From Bacteroidales bacterium (GTDB lineage Bacteria; Bacteroidota; Bacteroidia; Bacteroidales; UBA932), in NCBI GenBank assembly GCA_017501525.1, contig JAFVWT010000007.1, positions 1 through 64,000 of the forward strand: DNA of 64,000 nt. The letters are read 5' to 3'. The position numbers and the translations under genes are program-made. The notes below the pieces were generated by a model. It did no database searches. It was not told the DNA's origin and saw only the letters and a list, made by a program, of their open reading frames with translations. Shown here in pieces: positions 8,242 to 16,760 of the stretch (positions are counted from its first letter, which is position 1; every line of letters begins with the position of its first letter).

Positions 8242-9702
8242 TTATCTCTTTTTGAAAACCATCAATCCGACAAAGGTAATCACTCCGTTTAAAATTAACA
8301 AAGAGAACCCCAAATCAAAACCGATACAATGCTCCAGAATTGTCTTAATCGCAAACGAAAGCAATGGAGAAAGAGTACAGATCCAAGGCACTACTCTATC
8401 ACTCACATCAGATTTGCCCCATATTGCAAATCCATAAAGCCCCAACAAGGGCCCATAGGTATAACTTGCAAGTGTGTAAATTAAATTCAATACCGAAGTA
8501 TTATTGAAAAAATGGAAACACAGAACCAATATTGCAATCACTAAAACCAGCACAGACTCAATAATCACCCTATTGCGCCGTAATTGCCTCTGGCTTAATT
8601 CTCCGGATTTATCAAATCCTAAAAAATCGTGATAGACAGAAGATGTCAATGATGTAACTGCCGCAGCAGAGGATGGATATGAACTTGAAATCAGCCCCAA
8701 CACAAACAGAACCAATCCGAATGGTCCCATAAGATTCATTGCCACCCAAGGAAAAATCGCATCAGAGGAAGAAATGCCCAACACATCCATACCACCACTA
8801 TGCTCGATATATATAGCGAACAATGCTCCGAGAAACAGGAAAGTCAGATTGACCAATAATATAATTCCGGCTGTCGCATAAATATTTTTGCGCGCAGACT
8901 TCAAATTCTTGCATCCGAGACTTTTCTGCATCATTCCCTGATCGAGTCCCGTCATTGCCACCGTCATGAAGAAGCCGGCAGCAACCTGCTTAAAGAGGTT
9001 GGTTGGACTTTCGGGATCAAAGTCAAATACTGAAAAATATTTGGAGTAGTGTAAAGTTTCCACAAGAGTTTGTTCTCCTGATGAAAGTGTGCGGAGAAGA
9101 AAGCTGATAGCAGCTCCCACTGCCAAGAGCATCACAGTAGTATGAAAAACATCTGTCCATACCAAAGTCTTCACCCCACCTCTATAAGTATAAACAAACA
9201 ACATCAGAAGATACAATAGAACAATTGTCACAAATACCAAATTTGTATTATCACCTGTGTAGAATGACAACAATACTACTGCCACTACAAATATCCTCAC
9301 TGCACAATTGCACAGTCTTGAAAGAAAAAAGAAAAAAGCGGCAATTCTTCTTGAACGAATCCCAAATCTGTCAGAAAGATATGAATATATGGAGAGATCT
9401 CCACGCGTATAAAACAACGGCAACAAGACCCCCGCCACGAAGAAATAGCCCAGGACAAATCCTACAACCATCGGGAGGTAATAAAAATTTTCAGCCAACA
9501 CATTCCCAGGCACAGAAATAAATGTAACTCCGGAAATTGAGGCACCTACCATTCCGTATGCGGTTATTCCCCACGGGGCTTTCCTACCGGCATTGAAATA
9601 AGAGACACCATCTGTCCCTACACTTGTAACACGAGAGAGAAGATACAGGATAAGACAAAAAGCAAAGACTACTGTAAAAAGTACAGAAAAAGGAATTATC
9701 AT
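8242..9702 (-). CDS. Sodium:solute symporter (SSS/SLC5 family)
   Basis: A 486-residue multi-pass membrane transporter with about 13 hydrophobic segments. SSS features include YFNAGRKAPWGITAYGMVGASISGVTF at the first helices (given here only as the family N-terminal block), the FYTRGDLSIYSYLSDRFG segment and MTGLDQGMMQKSLGCK, which is highly characteristic of the family. The substrate cannot be told from sequence; sialic acid, proline or other organic solutes are all possible. An upstream in-frame TTG at 9726 exists, but the ATG at 9702 begins directly at the hydrophobic N-terminus (MIIPFSVLF) and is preferred. It precedes mntP with a one-base gap. Confidence 0.85.
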   Translation of the reverse strand: MIIPFSVLFTVVFAFCLILYLLSRVTSVGTDGVSYFNAGRKAPWGITAYGMVGASISGVTFISVPGNVLAENFYYLPMVVGFVLGYFFVAGVLLPLFYTRGDLSIYSYLSDRFGIRSRRIAAFFFFLSRLCNCAVRIFVVAVVLLSFYTGDNTNLVFVTIVLLYLLMLFVYTYRGGVKTLVWTDVFHTTVMLLAVGAAISFLLRTLSSGEQTLVETLHYSKYFSVFDFDPESPTNLFKQVAAGFFMTVAMTGLDQGMMQKSLGCKNLKSARKNIYATAGIILLVNLTFLFLGALFAIYIEHSGGMDVLGISSSDAIFPWVAMNLMGPFGLVLFVLGLISSSYPSSAAAVTSLTSSVYHDFLGFDKSGELSQRQLRRNRVIIESVLVLVIAILVLCFHFFNNTSVLNLIYTLASYTYGPLLGLYGFAIWGKSDVSDRVVPWICTLSPLLSFAIKTILEHCIGFDLGFSLLILNGVITFVGLMVFKKR

Positions 9703-9763
9703 ATCAAAGTTTTCATCAGTTCGCAACTAAAGGTTATCCAGGCAAAACATTCCCTGCTATAAA

Positions 9764-10360
9764 TCACCTATTAAAATTCACTCTGTTTTTAATAGACATC
9801 CCCAATGTCATAGGATCTGTGTACTCAAGATCATCTCCAAAACCAACTCCTCGAGCAATCGCTGATACCTTAACCCCTGTAGGTGACAGCACTTTATTTA
9901 TATAATAAGATGTCGTCTCCCCTTCCATTCCTTTGCTTATGGCCAAAATCACCTCTTTAACCTGGTCATCTGACGCACGTTCCACAAGTTTTGGAATCGA
10001 AAGGTCATCAGGGCCTATACCGTCTATTGGAGAAATTACACCACCAAGCAAATGATACACTCCATTATACTCACCTGTCTGTTCAATACTCATTACATCT
10101 CTAATGCTCTCTACCACACATATAGTACTTTTGTCCCTCCGCAGATCCTGACATATAGGACATTTATCATGCTCTGAAATCATATTGCACTCAGAACAAT
10201 ATTTTACTTGTTCCACAAGATCTAAAATAGCATTTCCGAGCAACTTAATATTTTCCTTAGGTTGACGTAACATCCACAATGCCAACCTCAAAGCACTTCT
10301 CTCACCAATTCCGGGAAGAGAACTTATACGCTCGACAGCTTCATCCAATACAGGTACCAT
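9764..10360 (-). CDS. recR: Recombination mediator protein RecR
   Basis: A 198-residue RecR, which acts with RecO and RecF to load RecA on gapped DNA. All domains are visible: the N-terminal helix-hairpin-helix (SSLPGIGERSALRLALWML), the C4 zinc finger (CSECNMISEHDKCPICQD) and the Toprim domain (ICVVESIRDVMSIEQTGEYN followed by HLLGG). A C-terminal Walker B-like segment follows. The length is normal. It follows the BadF-type kinase gene by three bases, suggesting co-transcription. Confidence 0.96.
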   Translation of the reverse strand: MVPVLDEAVERISSLPGIGERSALRLALWMLRQPKENIKLLGNAILDLVEQVKYCSECNMISEHDKCPICQDLRRDKSTICVVESIRDVMSIEQTGEYNGVYHLLGGVISPIDGIGPDDLSIPKLVERASDDQVKEVILAISKGMEGETTSYYINKVLSPTGVKVSAIARGVGFGDDLEYTDPMTLGMSIKNRVNFNR

Positions 10361-10363
10361 AAT

Positions 10364-11200
10364 CTATTTTGCTAAACCATAAAATGCAGCCAATCCGTCA
10401 GCGGCACTCTTATCGACATGCGAAACCCTCACACCATACTTCTCTCCACACCGACAAATCGCATCTTTGAAAACCACTGCAACTGAGCCAACCAGACCCA
10501 GTTCCAATTGTCTATATCCATTATATTGTAAAATATTTCTCAAATAAAAGTCTGAAAAAGCAGAATCAAGCAATTTCCCGATATAGGAATCCTCCTCATG
10601 CTCTTTCACAAAATATGTAAATTGTGCCAAATATCGTGACGGCAATGTGCCACGATATACATTCTCTACAATGGTCGGATAATCCAAGTAGTATTTCTCC
10701 TCAAGCTTTCTGGAGAGTTCCTCAGGAATCATACCTTTTATATAATCTGACAGAAGTCTTTTTCCAATATTGGCTCCACTCCCCTCATCACCCAAGATAA
10801 AGCCACCTGCCCTAACATTGGAAACAATTTTTTCTCCATCATAGAGTCCGCTATTGGAGCCTGTCCCCAAAATAGCCACCATCCCTTTCTCCCTGCCAAA
10901 GAGGGCAACTGCTGCACCAAGCAAATCGGAACCCACCATTACTGAAGCTTTTGGAAACAACACCTGCAAAGTAGAGTTCATTTTAGTTACATGCTCCTGC
11001 GAAAGTATGCCTGCTCCATAAAACCAGACCTGTGAGACCTCTTCACAGTAAGTTCCAAGAGCCTTAAGCACAATGGACTGAATCTCCAGAGGTTCCTGAT
11101 ACACAGGATTTATCCCCGGAGAAACGACCTTTACGACCTGATGTTCCCCAATAATTCGCCAATCGACTGATGTAGAGCCGCTATCTGCCACCAATATCAT
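10364..11200 (-). CDS. BadF/BadG-type ATPase, N-acetylglucosamine kinase-like
   Basis: A 278-residue member of the ASKHA (actin/hexokinase) fold. Phosphate-1 is at the N-terminus (VADSGSTSVDW), phosphate-2 is AILGTGSNSGLYDG and the adenosine-side segment is GFILGDEGSGANIGKRLL. Bacteroidales proteins of this length are usually annotated as N-acetylglucosamine kinase-like, and would phosphorylate amino sugars from peptidoglycan or host glycans. The substrate is inferred, not shown. It probably forms an operon with recR downstream. Confidence 0.85.
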   Translation of the reverse strand: MILVADSGSTSVDWRIIGEHQVVKVVSPGINPVYQEPLEIQSIVLKALGTYCEEVSQVWFYGAGILSQEHVTKMNSTLQVLFPKASVMVGSDLLGAAVALFGREKGMVAILGTGSNSGLYDGEKIVSNVRAGGFILGDEGSGANIGKRLLSDYIKGMIPEELSRKLEEKYYLDYPTIVENVYRGTLPSRYLAQFTYFVKEHEEDSYIGKLLDSAFSDFYLRNILQYNGYRQLELGLVGSVAVVFKDAICRCGEKYGVRVSHVDKSAADGLAAFYGLAK

Positions 11201-11266
11201 ACTAAATCCTATTTTCAGTTGTCAGAAATCCCATTAATAGCTTTATAAGGAGGTTATATAATGCTA

Positions 11267-11297
11267 TTGAGGAACTCCACTTAAAATATTATCTTTG
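11267..11297 (+). promoter_or_regulatory. Promoter of the TIGR02757 gene
   Basis: TTGA at 11267-11270, a 19-base spacer and TATCTTTG at 11290-11297. The start codon lies 31 bases after the -7 box. Confidence 0.55.
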
Positions 11298-11328
11298 CAA
11301 ACAACAAACATATAAAAAAAATCAAATA

Positions 11329-12060
11329 GTGACAACATCGGACAACCTTCATATTGACAAAATTTCCAAACTGCTTAGAGGATATGCCCACGAATACAAT
11401 TCTCCTGAATACTTCACCGAGGATCCCATAATATTTCCAAAGCACTTCGCTGGACTATACAAAGAAGGAAAAGCAACTCTTCAAGATATTGAGTGTGCCG
11501 CAGTGATAAGTGCCCATCTTGCCTGGGGGCGCAGAAGTATGATTGTAAGAGACTGCAACAGAGCATTTGACCAGATGCAATGGAGACCATTTGAATATAT
11601 AATGAGCGGTATCTATAAAGATGATGAAACATCATTGCACAGAACAATTAAATGGAGTGACTTTGCAGCTATTTGTGGCAGACTCAAGGAATTCTACTCC
11701 CAACACGACACATTGGAAATCCTCTCTGCCGACCAAATGAGAGTAAAAATATATGGACAGAAAAGTGATCCCAATGGCGCAAATAAAAAAATTCACATGT
11801 TGCGCAGATGGTTGGTACGCGACGACGGGGTGGTAGATTTAGGTATATGGAAAAACATAGACAAAAAAGATTTGATTATTCCACTAGATGTCCATGTCCA
11901 CAGAAGTGCCTTACAACTGGGTATAACTCTCAGAAAAAGCGCCGATTTCAAAACAGCATTGGAAATCACAGAGTTTCTGAGAAAAGTTTTTCCTGATGAC
12001 CCCACAATGGGGGACTTTGCATTATTTGCAGTAAGTTGTGTTCAATCTGGAATAAAATAA
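11329..12060 (+). CDS. TIGR02757 (DUF2400) family protein
   Basis: A 243-residue soluble protein of the TIGR02757 family, conserved in Bacteroidetes and a few other phyla and of unproven function. Family features are AAVISAHLAWGRRSMIVRD near residue 65 and the C-terminal PLDVHVHRSALQLG and DFALFAVSC blocks. The family has a helical fold related to DNA glycosylases, and a nucleic-acid role is only inferred. The start is GTG at 11329, preceded by an A-rich tract and a clear promoter; no ATG lies in a better position. A repeat element begins just after the stop codon. Confidence 0.8.
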   Translation: MTTSDNLHIDKISKLLRGYAHEYNSPEYFTEDPIIFPKHFAGLYKEGKATLQDIECAAVISAHLAWGRRSMIVRDCNRAFDQMQWRPFEYIMSGIYKDDETSLHRTIKWSDFAAICGRLKEFYSQHDTLEILSADQMRVKIYGQKSDPNGANKKIHMLRRWLVRDDGVVDLGIWKNIDKKDLIIPLDVHVHRSALQLGITLRKSADFKTALEITEFLRKVFPDDPTMGDFALFAVSCVQSGIK

Positions 12061-12062
12061 AG

Positions 12063-12202
12063 CATGTTCCATTAAAGGCCTTGTAAGAATTTATGTGGTT
12101 ATAAGTCTTGAAACTCTACCTTGTAAAAGTGGCTGAAAGACATTTAATCTTCTCGGAGAAAATCCCATAAATCACTGCAAAATCTTTTATTGCAGTCCCT
12201 TA
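12063..12202 (+). repeat. Interspersed MITE/REP-like element, copy B (diverged)
   Basis: The right half is clear: CTTCTCGGAGAAAATCCC, then ATAAATCACTGCAAAATC and TTTTATTGCAGTCCC, homologous to copies D, E and G. The left half is diverged. It starts two bases after the stop codon of the TIGR02757 gene. Confidence 0.6.
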
Positions 12203-12205
12203 AAA

Positions 12206-12680
12206 CTCGTCATCCCCGACTTAACGAAGTGACGTTGTCATCCCCTACTTAACGAAGTCATCCCCGACTCCGATCGGGGATCTCGGGGATCTTGAGGATC
12301 TCTTAATCATAAAAGTCAAACCGATGACGGTTAATGTTCCTTTGGCTATCTGGTTGGCGGGAGGTAAGTGGTTTTAGTTTGGAGGTGGTGGTTGGAATGG
12401 AGGGAGGTGGTGTTGGAATTTTCGAAGGGACGCGGCTTTATTGCCGCTTCCTTCTCTTTTACAACCCCCAAACCCCCTTTTAAGGGGGCTTTGGTCGCTG
12501 CGCTCCTATGTTCCAATGTGTTGCTTTTGGATTTGTATGTAGATGGTCACTAGATGTGACGTTGTCATACACGACCTGACGAAGTCATCCCCGACTCCGA
12601 TCGGGGATCTCGGGGATCTCAGGTATCTCAGGGCCTCAGGGACCTCCGGTATCTCAGGAATCTCCATCTCCAGGAATCCA
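12206..12680 (+). repeat. GC-rich repeat element R2, copy a
   Basis: The 164-bp core at 12347-12510 is nearly identical, in reverse complement, to 20453-20616 and 20800-20963. An arm at about 12250-12346, with CGATCGGGGATCT palindromes and AGGATCTCTTAATCATAAAA, also matches 20617-20700. A second set of GTCATCCCCGACTCCGATCG palindromes lies at 12570-12610. The core contains the inverted pair CCCCCTTTTAAGGGGG. Reading frames through it are repeat-borne and not credible as genes. Confidence 0.75.
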
Positions 12681-12755
12681 ATAGTAAAAGTTCAATCAAA
12701 AGCAGATTGTTAATAACTTTTATATAATATTGACTATTTAACAAGATAAAATACT

Positions 12756-12763
12756 TATATTTG
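12756..12763 (+). promoter_or_regulatory. -7 box upstream of the zeta-like kinase gene
   Basis: TATATTTG matches TAnnTTTG. A TTGA about 22 bases upstream is a possible -33 box. This would give a leader of about 140 bases before the ATG at 12909, ending in a GAAGGAGAG ribosome-binding-like stretch. Confidence 0.45.
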
Positions 12764-12908
12764 TCATACTTGATAGAAGAGGAGACTTTGTAAAATTTCA
12801 CCCTTTGTCTATGATAAGATAAAGACAATATCAGAGTCTCAGACATCTTCTGACCATAAATTTAATAATTTAAAGCGGGGCGAAGGAGAGCCCTAAAGTT
12901 AATTAAAT

Positions 12909-13496
12909 ATGCCTAAGCTCTTCATCATTTCAGGTTGTAACGGAGCGGGAAAGACGACCGCCTCATATACGATACTACCTAACATGTTGAACTGCAGCAA
13001 TTTTGTAAATGCAGATGAGATAGCACGAGGTCTTTCTCCATTTGATCCTGAGAGTGCGTCCATTCAAGCAGGTCGTATTATGCTGACCAGGGTTGATGAA
13101 CTGCTTAGCAATAAACAGGACTTTGCTATTGAAACAACGCTGGCTACCAGGACTTATGTCAATCTCATCCGAAAGGCGCAAAAATGCGGCTACACGGTTA
13201 CTCTGCTTTACTTCTGGCTAAACATGCCGTCACTGGCGATTGAAAGGGTAAAGTTGCGTGTAGAATCAGGTGGGCATAATGTAAGTGAAGAGCGAATCCG
13301 ACGCAGATACGATATGGGTATAAAGAATTTGTTCAATCTCTATATTCCTGAGTGTGAATATTGGATGATAATTGACAATTCATACAATCCTGTACTGATT
13401 TGCGAAGGAGGAAAGGATATTACTACTAAAATACATAATAAAACCTTATTCAACCAATTGATTAATTATGAGCGAACTAGAATCTCGGGAACTTAG
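12909..13496 (+). CDS. Zeta-toxin-family P-loop kinase-like protein
   Basis: A 195-residue protein of the zeta toxin / predicted ABC-type ATPase group. Walker A is near the N-terminus (ISGCNGAGKTTASY, residues about 7-20). NADEIARGLSPFDPES resembles the zeta substrate-binding segment, FAIETTLATRTYVNLIR is the conserved middle block, and RVESGGHNVSEERIRRRY supplies the arginines that close the active site. Classical zeta toxins phosphorylate UDP-N-acetylglucosamine. The chromosomal short forms are little studied, so toxicity is inferred. The end overlaps a small downstream gene by 29 bases, an arrangement seen with this subfamily. It lies between a GC-rich repeat and a strong terminator, suggesting an acquired cassette. 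Confidence 0.8.
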   Translation: MPKLFIISGCNGAGKTTASYTILPNMLNCSNFVNADEIARGLSPFDPESASIQAGRIMLTRVDELLSNKQDFAIETTLATRTYVNLIRKAQKCGYTVTLLYFWLNMPSLAIERVKLRVESGGHNVSEERIRRRYDMGIKNLFNLYIPECEYWMIIDNSYNPVLICEGGKDITTKIHNKTLFNQLINYERTRISGT

Positions 13497-13623
13497 AGAG
13501 AATATCTTAAACGGATTGAATGCTTCATTTCAGAAATTAGTCAAGGAGAAGAAAAAGACTAATTCAGAGATAGCTTTTTCACAGAAAGGGAAACTTGTGA
13601 AAGTAAAAGCTACTGAAATCTGA
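13468..13623 (+). CDS. Small 51-residue protein overlapping the zeta-like gene; candidate partner or antitoxin
   Basis: ATG at 13468 opens a 51-codon frame in a different phase from the kinase, overlapping its last 29 bases, which suggests translational coupling. The protein starts MSELESRELRENILNGLNAS and ends in a strand-like basic segment (SQKGKLVKVKATEI). It is charged, without membrane segments. The pattern 'ELRENIL-G-x-FxxLVxEK ... KGKLVKVKA' resembles short hypothetical proteins I recall beside zeta-like kinases in other bacteria, so it is probably a real conserved gene. An antitoxin role is inference only; in the classical epsilon/zeta system the antitoxin precedes the toxin. Confidence 0.65.
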   Translation: MSELESRELRENILNGLNASFQKLVKEKKKTNSEIAFSQKGKLVKVKATEI

Positions 13624-13817
13624 TGAAAGACTTTTCTGAATATAACGCTACGAAAAAAGAGCTGCAATAGGTTAAGGAAGTTTCTATAAAGGGAGGTTAT
13701 GTAAATGACTCTGCAGAGATTTAGGTTACACTATTTCAGTTTTTAAAACGTGGATAAGATTCCATCGCCACTCCTCGAGTCCAAGAGATATTGCTGAGGA
13801 TTGGTTTACTGCTTAGA
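13624..13817 (+). other. Decayed sequence downstream of the zeta-like pair, no intact gene
   Basis: An ATG overlaps the previous stop codon (TGATGA) and opens only 15 codons before a TAG. The frame then continues with protein-like text (VKEVSIKGGYVNDSAEI) before further stops, and another phase gives FKTWIRFHRHSSSPRDIAEDW. This looks like a coding remnant broken by stop codons and a frameshift. I cannot name the parent family. Confidence 0.35.
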
Positions 13818-13864
13818 GAGGAGTGACTCCATGCTGACAATAGCAATGGTCACTCCCCTTTTTT
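13818..13864 (+). terminator. Strong rho-independent terminator closing the zeta cassette
   Basis: GGAGTGAC (13820-13827) pairs perfectly with GTCACTCC (13849-13856), and an inner CCATGCT/AGCAATGG stem extends it. CCC and a run of six T follow. It lies 194 bases after the small gene and about 150 bases before tldD. Confidence 0.85.
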
Positions 13865-14013
13865 GAGATATGGCACAATATTGGATTGAGGAGCAGTCCA
13901 TAACAATTACTTCGGAATATATGGATTTTCCCCTGCCAGAAAGTAAGAGAATATCTCATTGAGTAACAACACTTTCAAAACAGGGTACTGTTTATGATAA
14001 TAGATTTCACAAT

Positions 14014-15441
14014 ATGATATTTGACAACACATATTACGATTTTTTTGGAACAACCAAAGAGACTATTGAAAGGACTCTTGCCACAGCTCTCTCATTAGGG
14101 GGAGATTACGCAGACCTATTCTTTGAATATTCCAAATGCAATGAAATTGCTCTAAGGGACAAACAGGTAAGCAATGCCCGATGTGATATCGATTTCGGTG
14201 TGGGAATAAGGGTGATATGCGGAGATAAAACAGGCTACGCCTACTCTGAAATAACCACTCCTGAAGCAATGAAACAAGCAGCATTGGCGGCTGCCAGGAT
14301 TGCCAACTCCCATAAAGAGCATAAAGAGGTGAACATCAATGAGATTAGTTCCCCTGAAATAAACCGCTATCCGATAATAGGGACAATAGAGGAGTTACCT
14401 ATTCTTCAGAAAAAGGAATATCTACTGATGCTCAACGATTTGATATATCAAAAGAGCGAACACGTAATAAATGTGATGGGCAAAATTGCTGACAGCATCA
14501 CTAAAGTTCTTTTCGCAAATTCCCTTGGAGAGGCATATACAGATTATCGCCCAATGAGTTCAGCGGTAGCCATTGTCATAATGTCCAAAGGTTCAAGGGT
14601 TGAGAATTTCTATGCTTCAAAAAGTTTCAGAATGGGAGCCCAATTCCTCAACAAGGAACTTATCGAACAACTTGCAGAAGAGGCTGTCAATGAGTGCAAC
14701 AGACTTTTTGATGCCGATAGGCCCCCTTGCGGAGAGATGCCTGTGGTAATGGGAGCCGGAAGTTCAGGAATTCTACTCCACGAGGCAATCGGACACACCT
14801 TTGAAGCCGATTTCAATCGTAAAAATGTCTCTATTTTTTCTGATAAAATGGGGCAGAAGATATGCAGCGAGCAGATAAACATAGTGGATGACGGCACAAT
14901 CCCATTCAACCGAGGTGCTGTCAACTATGATGATGAAGGAGTTCCCGGACAAAAAACATATCTCGTAAAAGATGGAATTCTGAATAGTTACCTGCACGAC
15001 AGAATCAGCGCCAGATACTACGGAGTGGAGCCTACCGGAAATGGCAGACGCGAATCATTCAGATATAGTCCTATTCCAAGGATGAGAGCCACTTATATGG
15101 AAAATGGAAATGCTTCTGCGCAGGACCTTATCAAATCTGTAAGCAAAGGTATCTATGTGGACAATTTCTCAAACGGTCAGGTACAGATTGGCGCAGGTGA
15201 TTTCACATTTTATGTCAAATCTGGATATCTGATTGAAAACGGAAAACTTACAAAGCCCATCAAAGATGCCAATATAATCGGTAATGGTCCACAGGCACTT
15301 GCAGACATCATAGAAGTAGCCAATGATTCCACTATAGATGACAGCACATGGTCGTGCGGCAAAGGGCAATATTGTCCTGTCTCTTGCGGAATGCCAACTG
15401 TCTTAGTAAAAAGTTTAAATGTAGGAGGTATCAATGAATAA
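14014..15441 (+). CDS. tldD: Metalloprotease TldD
   Basis: A 475-residue subunit of the TldD/TldE heterodimeric zinc protease, which degrades unfolded peptides and matures some modified peptides. The zinc-binding HExxxH signature is HEAIGHTFEAD (residues about 256-266), with the third ligand expected in the C-terminal SCGMP region. Other conserved blocks are GAGSSGILLHE, PTGNGRRESFRY and YVDNFSNGQVQIGAGDF. The stop overlaps the start of tldE by eight bases, so the two subunits are translationally coupled. The start at 14014 fits family length. Confidence 0.94.
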   Translation: MIFDNTYYDFFGTTKETIERTLATALSLGGDYADLFFEYSKCNEIALRDKQVSNARCDIDFGVGIRVICGDKTGYAYSEITTPEAMKQAALAAARIANSHKEHKEVNINEISSPEINRYPIIGTIEELPILQKKEYLLMLNDLIYQKSEHVINVMGKIADSITKVLFANSLGEAYTDYRPMSSAVAIVIMSKGSRVENFYASKSFRMGAQFLNKELIEQLAEEAVNECNRLFDADRPPCGEMPVVMGAGSSGILLHEAIGHTFEADFNRKNVSIFSDKMGQKICSEQINIVDDGTIPFNRGAVNYDDEGVPGQKTYLVKDGILNSYLHDRISARYYGVEPTGNGRRESFRYSPIPRMRATYMENGNASAQDLIKSVSKGIYVDNFSNGQVQIGAGDFTFYVKSGYLIENGKLTKPIKDANIIGNGPQALADIIEVANDSTIDDSTWSCGKGQYCPVSCGMPTVLVKSLNVGGINE

Positions 15442-16738
15442 GGAAATCGCACATTTCGCCCTTGAAACAGCCATAAAAAATGGCGCTCAGGGAGCAAGAA
15501 TATCATACGGAGAAAGTATTGAAGGGACTATTTCACTGCTAAATGGAGAGATTGAGAACATCCGAAATGCAACCTCCCGTTCAATATCCCTTTCACTTTT
15601 TACAGATGGAAGATTTGCATCTTTTTCCACCAACAGAATAACCCGCGAAGAACTACTGAAGTTCATTCCGGAGTGCATTGAATCGTGCCGTCTGCTCGAA
15701 CCTGACAGTTTCAGGACACTCCCCGATCCGATGCTATATTACAAAGGAAATGGAAAAGGGCTTGGTACTGAAGATGAACACTTTGATGACATACCATTTG
15801 AAAAGAAACTCCATAAAATAAAAGAGAATTTCGAGGAAATTCCTTCAGACAGTAGGATTATATCCATTGCCAATGATTTTGAAGAGAACAAAAGATTTGA
15901 CTATATAATTGATTCACAAGGATTACAAGCAGAAGAGACTCATACTTTCTACACTATTGGAAATGAGTGTACTGTCAAAGGAGAGGGGGACATAAGACCT
16001 CAGAACGGATGGGCTGAAGGAAACACTTTTTTCGAGAAGATAGCTCCCGGAAGCGGGAAGAAAGGATACCAGAGGTGCATAGATATGCTCGGCGCACGTA
16101 AAATTGCTTCAGGCAAATACAATGTCGTGTTTGAAAACTCAGTGGCAGCAAAATCTGTATCTGCAATCATTGGTGCCCTTTCCGGAGCCTCCATCAAGGA
16201 ACAAAACTCATTCCTGCTCGACTCATTAGGAAAAAGAATCTTCCCCGAATGGTTGAACATTGCAGATGATCCACATATCCCTCATGCTTCAGGCTCCACC
16301 TATTTTGATGGAGAGGGTGCAGCAACAAAATATATGGACATAATCAAAGATGGCTACGTAAACACCTATTTTCTAAACACATACTACGCAAACAAACTAA
16401 ACATGCAACGGACGGTAAATGCTCCGAACACAATTATATTTCCTCGTACATCCGAAATTGGATTGGATGAGATTTTGCGTAGAACCGGCAGTGGAATTTT
16501 GATTACAGGATTCAATGGGGGGAACAGTAATCCGGTAACAGGTGATTTCTCATACGGAATAGAGGGCTTCTATTTTGAGAACGGCACTAAGGTTTACCCT
16601 ATAAAAGAAATGAATATTACAGGTAATTTCATATCTTTGTGGGCTAAAAACATTTTTATAGGAAACGACCCGATTAAATTCTACAAATGGCAGATACCCT
16701 CTGTCGCATTTGCAGATATAGATATAAGTGGTTTATAA
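15434..16738 (+). CDS. tldE: TldE/PmbA family protein, partner of TldD
   Basis: A 434-residue paralog of TldD lacking the HExxxH motif, as expected for the non-catalytic TldE/PmbA subunit that completes the peptide channel. Visible features are the N-terminal GAQGARISYGESIEGTISLL block, the central NVVFENSVAAKSVSAIIGAL and the C-terminal GFNGGNSNPVTGDFSYGIEG, all typical of PmbA. A good AGGAGG-like site lies before the ATG inside the end of tldD. The slyD gene follows 22 bases later. Confidence 0.92.
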   Translation: MNKEIAHFALETAIKNGAQGARISYGESIEGTISLLNGEIENIRNATSRSISLSLFTDGRFASFSTNRITREELLKFIPECIESCRLLEPDSFRTLPDPMLYYKGNGKGLGTEDEHFDDIPFEKKLHKIKENFEEIPSDSRIISIANDFEENKRFDYIIDSQGLQAEETHTFYTIGNECTVKGEGDIRPQNGWAEGNTFFEKIAPGSGKKGYQRCIDMLGARKIASGKYNVVFENSVAAKSVSAIIGALSGASIKEQNSFLLDSLGKRIFPEWLNIADDPHIPHASGSTYFDGEGAATKYMDIIKDGYVNTYFLNTYYANKLNMQRTVNAPNTIIFPRTSEIGLDEILRRTGSGILITGFNGGNSNPVTGDFSYGIEGFYFENGTKVYPIKEMNITGNFISLWAKNIFIGNDPIKFYKWQIPSVAFADIDISGL

Positions 16739-16760
16739 TTAACAAATTAAATATTACGAA

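Noticed and set aside
12368-12553. Open frame encoding a 61-residue protein with FTTPKPPFKGALVAALLC, repeated at 20380-20571 and 20760-20942
   Set aside because: The frame comes entirely from the GC-rich repeat element, recurs wherever the element occurs and has no start-site context, so it is not a gene.
13820-13864. Inverted repeat considered as an attachment site for the zeta cassette
   Set aside because: It is followed by a T-run and no matching direct repeat is found at the other side, so a terminator is the better explanation.
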